This document shows positions 13,101 to 25,100 of a stretch of 64,000 bases of DNA, piece by piece. The stretch covers positions 992,001-1,056,000 of the forward strand of contig PUFA01000116.1 of assembly GCA_003508835.1 (NCBI GenBank), in the 5' to 3' direction. This DNA comes from Eonycteris spelaea. Lineage: Eukaryota > Chordata > Mammalia > Chiroptera > Pteropodidae. The position numbers and the translations under genes were made by a program. The stretch's first letter is position 1. Each line of letters opens with the position of its first letter. The notes under the pieces are model-generated. The model saw nothing but the letters and a program-made list of their open reading frames with translations, was not told where the DNA came from and did no database searches.

Positions 13101-16100
13101 GGTCTTCAGTTTCATTCTACTGCTTTGTGTAGGAGGCTCTGCATCCTTTTTATGTGCAAGGATCTACTAAAACGTTTATTACCGTTTTATTTATTGTCTG
13201 TCTGACGTACAGTTGCATCTTCTCTCCCACCTTTGTGCTCCTGCCTCACTAACTAGGATTTCCCTGGTCTCCTTGGCTGACTCCCTGTCCTGTTTCTGAC
13301 CTGCTGGCGCAGGGCACCCCTGGGCCTCAACAGGGGAGCTCAGGCTTCCTCTGCTCTTGCTCTCTGGTGGTTGTCCCCTCTTGAGAACTTGCCCGTCTCA
13401 TGGAACCCCAGCCCCACCATCTCCCCTGAGCCCAGGCTGTTTGATTTAGATGCCTTCATTTCCCCCAGCTGTCTGCTAGGCCCCTCAGACTGAGCGTACC
13501 TAGACCAGCTCCTCATTCCTCCCCTCACTGTCCCAGGGCCCTGCCCAAAGGCTTGCCTGTGTTGGCAGATGGCAACCGTGCATCCAGAAACTTCGGAATC
13601 TTCCGTCTCTCCATTCTTCACACCCAACTGGAGTCACTCAAGGAGCCTTTCGCTCTCCCTTTGAAATGGGTCCAGGACTCACCGACCCCTCACACCTCCG
13701 TCCCGCCCTTCTAGGCCCTGCAGTATGGGCTCACGCAGGTGCCCCTTGTCCGTTTTTCTCTTCACAGCGAAACCAGAGCGATCTTTTCAAAATATAAAGT
13801 AGATCGGGTTGCTCCCCTGCTCAGAACCCGTGGTTTCCCATCCCATTCAGAGAAAAAAATCCAAAGCTCTTACTGTGTCCTCTGAGGCCGCCTGTCTGCT
13901 CCCCGGCCTAAGTGCCCGCAGGTCTCAGCCTCAGCCACGTTGACGTCCTTGCTTTTCCTCACGGAGCTTTCCACTCGCTGTCGAACCTCTGCCCACGTGC
14001 TCCTCCTGGGGAAGGTCCCTGACAGTGTCCCTGTTGGATCTTCCTGCCTTCGTTGGGGTGTCAGCTCCCTGAGGCCCCTAGAACAGTGCTAGCGGTGAAA
14101 ATGGGCGCTCAAAACACAGCTCTTGAATGAATGAATGAATGAACGAATGTGTTTTGTTATCATAATCATTTCATAATAGCTATACTTCATAACCACAGTT
14201 ACTTAGTTCTACTTGAAGGTGGCTGTTTTACTGCTCACCAGCATTTCTTATGTGATTTTCATTGAGTCTGTAATGCGCTTTCTGACCTTAGCAGGTATCT
14301 TAAGGCAGGTTTTCTCACAGGTACCTCATGACCGCCCCCTGGCGACAGTGATGGAAAGCACAGGCATGCACTGCGCATCCCAAGTTCAGAGAAGTTATGG
14401 GAAAAAAAATACAATAGAAGTTTTTCTTAGACTTGAGGAGACAGGTTTCGTTGGGTATTCCCAATATTCAGTATTTCTTGAAATATTCTGATTTAATTTT
14501 CATCTGCTTTACTTATTATCTTAAGAGGTTATTTCCAGAAAAGGCAGTTGGCTTGAGTAGTCTGGTCTAACGTTCACTCACCTGCTCCAGCAGCCCCGCT
14601 GGCATTAGAAAAGCAAGATGCTGGTATGAGTCTCCAGAGTATTGCTTCTCTTCCAGCCGTCCTTTCCCTGTGGAACTCACCTTTTAGCCAAGATCTCCTC
14701 TGTCCTTGTCACTTTCCGTTTTCTCTCATAACTTGTCATCTGCTTTGGCTTTCCCTTTTGGCCATCTCACAAAGTGGGCAAAAGTGCATGGAGCAGATTC
14801 TGTGCCTGGCTCCGAGGGTAGATTCTGTGCCTGGCTCTGTCAAGTTGAACAGACGTCTAGCCAGGAGATTTGAGGACTCGTGAGCCAAGATGGCTGGGAC
14901 AGGGCGCAGGAGAAATCTGTTCCGTTTGGTTGTCAGGGTTCCAGATGGTTACTTGTAATAGTCACTTACTATTAATAGTTCTTTCCTCTTTTGTCTATAT
15001 TTGAAGTCTGTCTCCTTAGAATTCTGAATTGACTTTTCCGGAAGTTATTTGAGTCTAATTTATTTCCCCTGGGTAAGGAAAAGAAGTTGTGACAAATTGC
15101 TTGGAGCCGTAAGCTAAGTGGGAACGATGGCTTCACAGAGAACATCTGTTCCATTGCGTTTTATCTGTTAATAAAATTGTTGATTCTTCTGTGTTAAAAA
15201 ACTAAGCCCTTCAGTTTATAGTAGCTCTTTGTATTCTGGCACCAGACATCTATAAATTAATGAAAAGTTTTGTGCTTGTGGTTCCTTCTAGACATTAAAC
15301 TTTATGTGATATATTTCATTTTTTCACAAGAGAAAGGACTGTCCACAGAGCATTCAGATTACTTTTATTGGATATGAATTTTTGCTTGATCTCAGTTTCT
15401 TTGAAAAAATTCAGGTTTACCCAATCTTGATTTTAGTCAGCCAGTGTTTTTTGGTTAAATAATCGAAGTAGGAACGAAGCTGTAAACCCAGAGATTTGTT
15501 CTTTTTTGTTTTATGGAACCTTTTCCAGGCGATTGGACTCTGCTTACTTGCTTGTTATTGCTCAAACTTTAGGTGAACTAAAGTTAATTTTTTTTAGCTA
15601 ACTATTTAATTTCCTTTTCCCCTATAGCTTTCACAAAATTGATCACAGTAAATGGACAAGAATATCATCTTCAACTTGTAGACACAGCTGGGCAAGTAAG
15701 TATCTCTAGTGTCGTAGATTCTCGTATAGCACGTGTGACAGTCATGGCCTGGCATTGATGCTTAACCATGGCAGCAAGGCCAAGAAAACCCCCCAGGATT
15801 TATGTGCGATCTAATATTGATGGCTGTCTACTTTGTCATTTCTAAGACATTTCTTGGCAGCTTTTCAAATAATTTGATTTTCTTTTTTAGAATTGTTTTA
15901 AATGTATTCATAACATTATGAAGGTTTATGTCTATACAGGAAAGTGGTTTTCTATTTCCTAAGCTTTTAATTTTTCATCAGAAACTCATGCTCATGCTTT
16001 TTCTCCCTTTGTAATATGTGTTCTCTCCCACATTAAGAACAAAAATAAATCTTTTCTCAGGGGAGGGCATGAGAAAGGTACAGGGCAGAAACGAGCTAGT

Positions 16101-19100
16101 TTAGAGATGGTCATGTGATCAGTGAATTAAGGGGCATCGATTTGATTTGCTACACGGGATAATTGCCAAAGGTTAAGTAACCCCTCAAAAAGATACTCCC
16201 AGGATAATGTGGGGAATGGATTGCCAGGGAATTGACAGGAAGCAGAGGATAAAGAAATTAAGAGAACTTGAGGGGAAGGAACAAAGAACCCCTTTTGACA
16301 GCTTAATTTCCCCATTACCATGGCAGGCAGTCCAGCTCTTACTAGAAACCATTCTGTTAGGCTGATATACAGTTCACTGGAGTGTAGTGGGGATTGGAAA
16401 TAAGCTGCCATGTCAGTTTCTGACTCACCTTGTGTCTTACAATCAGCAAAGGACCAGACTGACAGGAGGGTGAGTGTAGTATGATCCCATCGACGTATTC
16501 AATGGAGGCTTTTTTCTGGAACTTGGGGGAACTGGGATAGACCTGTCTTGGTTTGGAGAATGAAATCCCTCTGCCTTAGGTATGGAAGTGAACGTGGAAG
16601 GAAAGTGTAACCCACAAGTGAAGCAAGAAAATAGCTCTATTGAGTCATCATGGCCCAGAAGAAACCCTGGGGTTTTGGTCCTGGAAGCTTCAAATAAATC
16701 AAATGTGTGTGTCACAGAGATGTGACACGCAGCTCTCATTCACCCAGCACACTCCCGCGAGGCAGTGGGTATACTGGGCTTGCGTCATCAGGCCTCGTGG
16801 CAGTCGGCTTAGAGCAGAGCCATCCTTGGCCCTTACTGCACAGGGCACCTGCCTGTTGACAGGATGGGGGCTTGGAGCCTCTTGGAACATGGGGAGCAAA
16901 AGCAGGCTCCACAAGGGATGACACACAGGATGCAGCTTATCTTGGAAATTAGTGTCAAAGAGCCTCTGGGGTGGGACCTTCTGTGGGATCCTTAGGGTTT
17001 GTATCTCTTCTGGTTAAGGTGACTATGTAATTTATTGCCTAAAATGAGACACTTTAAAAGTGAAGGGGCACTGGTGTAATTATGCGGGACAACTGGTATA
17101 AACGAAGAAATATGGCCGTGCCATTTATGCTGGGACTCTGGACTCTGTCAGGATTTCAGCTTGCTTTTATATCTTTGTTTCAAGTTTTCATTAAGCTCAC
17201 AGAAGTGGGGATAAGGATGTAAATTGATGAGTCACTGCCATGTAATGTTACTGTGGAAATACATTTCCTGTAGGCTGGGACAGGCAGTGCTTCCTAGTGG
17301 TTTGCTGCGTGGGCTCCGCAGTCACAGTGCCTGGGTTCGAATCCTTGCTTTTCTCACCCAGTGACCTTGAGAAAGTTAACGAACTTCTCTGTGCCTCAGA
17401 TTTTTTGTCTGTCAAAATGTTGGTAATAGTGGTGTGTGCCTTCCTGGGATTGTTGTGTTTAGAGTAGATTTGTGAGTTTACAGAGGGTTTATTTGATCCT
17501 TCTTTGTAGATCTCGATGCTGCTGAGGCTAGAGCAGTAACCTTAGCATTGCCACGCAGTTGATGTGTGCGGCCAGAGCGGGGAAATGCAGGCGTCTCATG
17601 CCTGCCGCAGACCTGTCCTTGGAGACGTTTCTCTGGAGAGAAGAACATTCATTCCTATTGAGTCTCCTGATCAGAGTGGAAGCCGTGTGTTCTTCTGAGG
17701 TTCTCTTTTGCTCTAAAGCATAAAGGTGAACTTGGCCATCACATGCCTGTAACAGTTTTAACTCCGGAGTGATACAGAGAATGACCCCAAAAGATCAGAG
17801 TGCTCAAGGAGTGAGCATACACTGCGAGGGTGGCCAGAGCAAGGTCCATTCTAGCTCTGCTCCTCTTGCTCCTTTGCTTTGTGTTTCCGCCAGATAAGAA
17901 AATTTAGAGAATTTAGGCATGTCATATATATGTCTAGATTCAGCTACTTTGAATAATTTGTTCTCATGGCAGCTAGGACTTCTTACAGGCTGTATTCACA
18001 GGTAGGAGACCAGGAAATAAAAGATTTCTGCCAGTACTTACATTCATGGTGGCGTGACACGGGCATCTCCTTCTCCTGCGGTCCGCCCTCCTCCGGTAGA
18101 AATCAGATGAAATGACACTAACATTTACTGCTCTGGGATCAATTTTTAAATTGGATTCAGATGGGCTGGCTCCAGGGTTAAGACTGCTAATAATAGGGAA
18201 AGATGATTAAGGGGCACATTTTTAAAAAGTAATCTAATCAATTTGTTCACTGGCTTGCACATTTTGGGAGTAAAATTGCACATAATAAATTGCTGTATAG
18301 CGTATATGACAGCGAGTGCTGTCTGCTTAGTTGGAATTACAGCTAGTGTAAGTGCCCAGCTAGGGATGACCGTGAACCTAGGTAGATACAAGTTGGTAAT
18401 TTTTAGTTTGCATGAAATATTTTGGTCCGATTTCAATAGACTCAATGACAAGGAGTCAGTGACAGTCAGTGTTATATGTCAAATTCCCCTTAAAAAATAC
18501 AAATATGATTCAGTTTTCTTCATAGTAGTAAATGCTCGTGTTGCACAAAAAGGTAAAGCGTAAAAATGTGAATCTCTCCCCCCAGCCACCTCGGCCCCAC
18601 CCCCAGCAGCCGCTGTCATCAGTCTCTAGTGTATGCATCCAGGGTATTTTATGCATGAACATGCAAATGCAGTTTTAGATGATGATTCTTGTTACACAAA
18701 AAGCAGTGTAGCTCTGCACCTCTGTCTTGGAGCTTACACCGCGTCAGTGCACGCGGCCTCTCTTTTTTCCCGTGGCGGCATGTCTTGTTGTTTAGCTGTG
18801 CCCTGACCTAACTCTTGATCTACAGTTAGCTTGTTTCCAGTCTCACTCCCACCAGCGGTGCCGCCACCAGTGTCTCGTGCCATTTTAGACAGATGGTACA
18901 CGAGTGGGACGATTCCTGGGCGTGGGGCCGCCAGGTCTCAGGGCCACTGCTTACGTTCACCCCAGTGGCGAGTCGGCGCCCATCCCTCCCAGCCTCTCCA
19001 ACACGCTGTTTCTGAATTTTTTTTACATTTGTCCATCTGCCGAGTGAAAAATAGTTAATCTCAGTGTTATTTTAAATTTAATAAGTATTTTTTTTATGAA

Positions 19101-22100
19101 GGCGTTTGATATCATATTTGCCCGTGTTCGAGGCTATTTGTCTTTCCTTTTCTGTGAATTATCCTTTCTAGTCATATATTTTGCCTTTTGTCTATTGGGT
19201 GGTTGGTCTTTGCTTATTGATTTGAGAGAGCTTTTAAAATGTGAGGAAAATTAGCATTTTATATATGATCTGAGCTGCAAGGTTTCATTTTCAGTTTGTT
19301 TTTGTTCATGGTTTTTGTTTGAAAGACGTTCAGCCATGAAGAGCATCTTCTTTATTTTTTTAATTCTTTCATCCGCTATGCACACAGTTTGAGTCTCCAT
19401 CTCTAAGTCCAGTTCCTCCGGAATGCATTTTTGCTGAGGTGTGAGTTAGAGACCCAGCTTAGTCGTGTACCCCAGGTGGCTCTGCATCTGTTCCCTGTAC
19501 GTTTTGTTGAGGGTCACTTTTTATCCTTACTGATTTGAAATGCCAGTGTTATATACCTAATTCCCATATGTATTTCGGTCTTTGTAGATTTTCCAGGCTG
19601 CTCCATCCATGAGCCAGCACTGCACTATTTTAATTATGGAAGCTTTATGGTTTCTAGTCACCTGCCTCCACAGTTGCTATTCTTTGTCCAGAAATATGTT
19701 TTACCCAGGATCATGTTGCATTTCTACATTAACTCACAGTTAGTCAGTGGAGATCCTTCTGATTCTGCACATTCTTGCGGAAGGTTGGCATGCCGTTCCG
19801 TTTATTTAAGTCTTCTCCCTAGGGGGTAGTTTAAGATTTTCTTCAGGTGAATCATATATTTTTTATTTTCTTTGGTTTATTCCTAGGAATTTTGTCCTTT
19901 TTGGTTGCTGCTACAGCTGGGAGTCTTTTTCTTCCATTATATACTGTCTAACTAGTTGTGTTTGACGCATGCTTCTTAAATATGATTGCTCTTTATTTCC
20001 ACATCTTCCTTTCAGGGAAAAGGTTATTTGAACTTTGGATCTACTGTAGCTGAGTTGGTGACTAAAATCATTTGGAATTTTGTTTTCAATCCGGGTGGAA
20101 AGATCGGTCCTTCCATTAACAATTGGTTTTAAAACTAAAAATGTGTTTCAACACTAAAATGAATTCAACTTAATGTAGTTGTAATAATGTTGAAAACAGT
20201 GAAGGCTTTCCTTCACATATGTAGTAAGCTCTGACGTGGAAATGCTGTTTTCTGATTCATGGCCACTGCGACATCAGAGTCAGTTGTTCTTTTTGTTCTT
20301 TCTTAAAAGACACGTGACCGCAGGGCAGTGATTCAAGGTCGTCAGAACATCAATTGTACCCACACTTGGAATTGCAGAGTTAACAGACAGTTACTTGATC
20401 TACAGTAGCTCGCCATGATTGTTCTGTAGTAGTGAGGATGAGGTGCCTGTACCAGGCAGCGGCGTGTCCTGGTGAAAACTGCACAGCCATCGACTTCTGT
20501 GTGCGTTAATAATTCTGTATCTAAAGCAGAGTTCCTAAGCTTTATCAAACTTTACTAATACCCTATGACATAATGTGTACTGTGGTTTTTAATTCCTAAA
20601 GTTGCTCAGTAAATAACTCATTTTGATCTTCAAAAGTCTGTGCTCGCTCTGATTGAGTATAGTGTCTATGAAAATACAGATGTATAGAGTAAACCAGTAA
20701 GACTGGAGAATTCTGTGAGGCCGGAGAGGTTCGGCACTTCTGGTCCATGGACGAACCGCGGTTGTGCTTTTCCAGTAGGAGGTCACGGAACCGGCCTTCT
20801 CTTCGTCCCTTCCCTGCTCTCCTGGGATTTACAGTCATCAGCCTGCCCCGAAGGTCTTAGAATACTGGCTTACAACACATTATTACCCCAAACCAGTCTT
20901 AACTAAATCTTGAGCATATAGGGTGTGTTTTTAGAATAATATCATAATCCACTTTTTCCTTACTTCAGTTGCTTTGACCAGGTGATTGTGAAAACCTTTG
21001 AGCAAAGAGCGCTTGTTATACATCTGATTATTTTTTCTCTCACAGGATGAATATTCCATCTTTCCTCAGACATACTCCATAGATATTAATGGTTACATTC
21101 TTGTGTATTCTGTTACATCAATCAAAAGGTAAGGCTCCTGCTGCTTGCTTGGCTTTATTCGCTACGCAGAGATAGCGTGAATCCTTATAAAGCATTGCAC
21201 TGAAATCGGTAGTAACACTTAGCCTCAATTATTAAACTAAATATATTTAGTAATTGTGTTGTGGAGCAAACAGATTAAGGGGGGAAAATTACCATGGTAG
21301 TTGTTCTCTTACAGTGATGGAATAAAAAATTGCGTTTCTTACTGCAGGCTGCCTAGATAGATAGGGGCTGAACACAGTCTGAAATTGAAATAGGAAATGC
21401 ATAAATCTATTATGTTTTGTTTGGTTTCACCATATTGATGGGGACCACAGGTGAGCGCCAGGGCCCTCTAACTATGGAATGATCTACAAATGTTTATCTA
21501 GGGATTAAAACTTGCATTTATGTGGTCTGTCAGCTCACTGTTAGACTTTGCCCATTTAAATGTCATACCTGTTTCGTTCTGAACATTCTCAGTAAGGGTC
21601 ACTGCGTGTCATGTACGTGCAGGTGTGAGATAGTGGAGGAAAAATAAAGGATTCTTTGTGTTCAGTTTATTTTATATTAAAATGGTGAGTCTGTGACATT
21701 TTCTTTTTTCCCCACTATAAACATTACATAACAAACATTTAAAAACATCAACACTAAAATGGATGTCTGATTTCATGCTTTTTCTTTTACAGTTTTGAAG
21801 TGATTAAAGTTATCCATGGCAAATTGTTGGACATGGTGGGGAAAGTGCAGTAAGTAGTAGTCTTATCTTTTGTTCGACGTCCTCATTATAGTAGTACCGT
21901 CTGAACAATAAAATCTGCACTGACTGGTTTGCTTGACTCTTCTTTCTTTTATTAATAGAATACCTATTATGTTGGTTGGGAATAAGAAAGACCTACATAT
22001 GGAAAGGTACGTAGCTCGTAAATAATCACTGATTTATAAAATCAAGTATAAGGTGATTTAGTCACTGAAGTCCATTTTTAATTCTCGTTCTTGGGGCAAG

Positions 22101-25100
22101 AATATTTTCCGCTGTGGCGTTATCCGTTCTGTGTTCGGAAATGTGGCAGCGGCTGAGCCTAGATTAGAAACTGCGGCGTGGCTCGCACCTGTTTATTTCC
22201 TCTAGAAAAGAGGGCGAACACTGTAGAAAATTACCTTTTCGATGTCTCTACCCGTGTTGTGGAAAGCAGACCCTGAAAAGACAGTGGTGGCGTCCCTCAT
22301 TCCACAATCGTGCTTGCGCCCGGCTTCGGTCGGAGCCAGAGTGAGGCGGCGTGGACCCCGCCCGCCTTGGGGGAAGAGAGTCGCTGAGCCGCAGGCCCTT
22401 TCAGAGTGGCCCCTGCCCTCGGGCGCCTGCAGCCCGCTCTGGCTCTGATGCCGGCGTGCCGGGACGCCCTGCTCTGTGAGCCGTGGTAATCCCGCAGGGC
22501 AGTGTCTCTCCTGTCCCCCAGGGCTCCTCTGTCACACACGGGCTGGCGAAGCTGAGCAGAGTGTGCCGCTGCTGCACGAGGGGAAACGCGATGAAAATGG
22601 GGCTCAAACCAAGCATAGATGTTCTGCGTAGAAAAGGGCAAAGCCTTTCATCGAATTGTCTTTTTTTCTTTAGGGTGATCAGTTATGAAGAAGGGAAGGC
22701 GTTAGCAGAATCTTGGAATGCAGCTTTTTTGGAATCTTCTGCTAAAGAAAATCAGGTTCGTGCTTCTGAAATCTCATTGTCACTGCGTCCCATCGCTCAC
22801 GGGCACGTGTCCCCCCAGTCGTCATCCCAGCGCCGCCTTTATCGCCCCGTTTGGTCTTGATCCTCCCACCGTTTCTAGCCCCAATCTTTGGGTTGCTTTA
22901 GGAAGATACTACTCATGTTTTAATTCAGCCGGCATTCTACGATGGGATCTGGAACATTTGTGGGGTAAACAAATTAACAGTAAAGGAAATACTACCTTCG
23001 TGAACACACGTTATCATTTTTATTTTATATTAAAGGCTGGGGCTTAAATGACTGGCAGTAATTTTGTTCTCGCACCTGCCCCTTTTTTCGTAAGGTGAAA
23101 CTGAGTTCGCATGTGTACATGGTTTTTAACACAGAAAGTACTGTGACCCTTTTGCTATCCAGGCGTCTCTTACCAGTTTCAGCCCTGCAGATGCTTCTGT
23201 AAAGGCGAGTCCGAGGGAGGACGTCGGTTCTGTGTCAGGCTCTAATTCATGGCTCTAATTTGATGTACAGCGCCCAGCTCGTCTCCTGCCTCATTTTTTC
23301 ACCAGTATATTTCTCTCTGTTGTCGTTAATTGTCTGAAGCTACAAATCAGATAGTGTCACCCTCTGTGACGAAATTGTCAGAGCGTTGCCATTGTCTGTA
23401 GAGCAAGGCAAAGCCCTGAGCATCTGTCAAGTGTAGTTCGTGACTTGTTTTTTTCCAGTTTCCTCATTCACCACATCGCTGTACTTTTCAGTCACACTAA
23501 ACTGCTTCCACTTCCTTAAATACAGTAGGTTCTTTCAAAATGCCTCCCCTTTACTTATGTTCTTCTCTGGCTTAAAATATCCCTTCTCTAATGCTTACAT
23601 TCAAATGGCGTTTTACGTACAGTGCTTCCAACATGCTGTCTTGTTGATCCTCAAGAGATTCACTGCTTTTGGTTTCTGTGAGGAAGCTGCCGTTCAGTGA
23701 GGGCGGCTGGCCGGTTCTGGGGGGGACAGCAAGCACGTGGTCAGCCCGGCGCTCCTGTTTCCTAACTCTGCCATGTCTCCCCATTATTGAGACTCCTAGC
23801 CTTCAAGGTTCTACTGTAATGTCACCTCATTGACCCCTGCTTGATTCATCCAGCTAAAGGCGATAGTAGTTTCTTCGCTCTTATTCCCTTTAATTCATTC
23901 TGAGACCCAACACAGTACCCTTGACCTTTGGATTCTCCATTCTCCAGCACAGCCTGTTTGTATCTGGTGGTTGCTCAGTCACCCAAGGTATCGCTTGGGA
24001 GTCAGATCTGTGTGTCCCTGTGTTCACATAACAAGCACCTGTGTTCACATAACAAGCGATATTAAATCTCTGTGACTGGTTCCCGAGTTCCAGACAGGAT
24101 TGGTATGAATCTGTTCAGTTCCTGAATACAGTTAGGTAACAAGAGTTGAGATGGTAAGAGATACCTGTATATTTTTAACCAAATTAAATCAAGCATTTAT
24201 TGGGTGCCTAATCTCTTCTCAAGATCATCTCGTTGGACCCTCTCATCTTAGAAGTAAGGAGTTTAAGGTCCAGAAAGGAAATGCCTCTTCTAAGATCACG
24301 TGTCTGGCATGGGAACTTGGACTGAATTTAAATCTGCCCCACATTTAACCCTCTCTCTTCCACACCGTCCTTTCTGACGGATGGGAAGAGGGGGCTGTGT
24401 GCGTGCCCCACGTGTAATAGAGACCAAAGTCTCCTTGGGGAGAGGTAGAGACTGTTCTGGATTAAAGAGTCTGTGTGAACCCGATTGGAATCTGGTTCTG
24501 AAATCCCTGGTATTGTAGACACTTTTGGTCAGCTGGGGAGATTGGATAACGTTCTGCATTTTGGGGAAATGGTGCTAATTTTCTTAGGTGCAGTGATGGT
24601 GTTGGGCGTATGAAAAGAATGTCCTTATTCTTAGGAAATGCAAACTAAAGTATTCAGGGGCCAGGTTTCACAGTGTCTGCAACTCGCCCTCAAACGGGAT
24701 GGGTGGACAGAAAGAACAAGCGAATGTAAGTGAAGATGTTGACGCGTGTTGAATCCAGGTGGCAGGCTGGGTGACTGAGGTGGAGGAGCACCGTTGAATG
24801 GCCCCGGGTTGTCTTTGGTTCTGGTTGCTGACTTCGCCGTCTCTCATAGGTGAAACCCTGAGGGCCCTGAAACAGTTCTCTTGCCGTTGTAATGAACTAG
24901 GCGTCAGCAGCAGTCTTTCACCGTTCTTACAGGTGTGGGTAACCCCTGAGCGCGCGCGTGTGTGTATGTGCATGCGTGTGCGTGTGTCTGGCAGTCCGTA
25001 CTCTTCCCAGCAGCCCGGACGGTGTGGATGCCGCGTAGACCACCTCCCTCCAGTGTACTGAGAGGGCTCGCTTCGTGGGCGTCGTCTCAGTTTAATGTAC

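Larger units (their letters stand above)
10152..15627 (+). other. RHEB: RHEB intron 2
   Basis: A 5.5-kb intron with GT-AG ends. It holds an inverted hAT-type fossil (11110-11395) and an L2 with its GAATGAAT tail (13270-14150). The rest (10260-11100, 11400-13250, 14160-15600) is unclassified AT-rich sequence in which I see no coding signal. Confidence 0.85.
15696..21045 (+). other. RHEB: RHEB intron 3
   Basis: A 5.35-kb intron containing one MIR (17290-17490) and a long antisense L1 (18500-20010). The stretches 15720-17280, 17500-18490 and 20020-21000 show no recognisable gene or repeat to me. Confidence 0.85.

Noticed and set aside
17325..17345. ggttcgaatcc as a tRNA gene B box
   Set aside because: It is inside a near full-length MIR SINE; no cloverleaf surrounds it.
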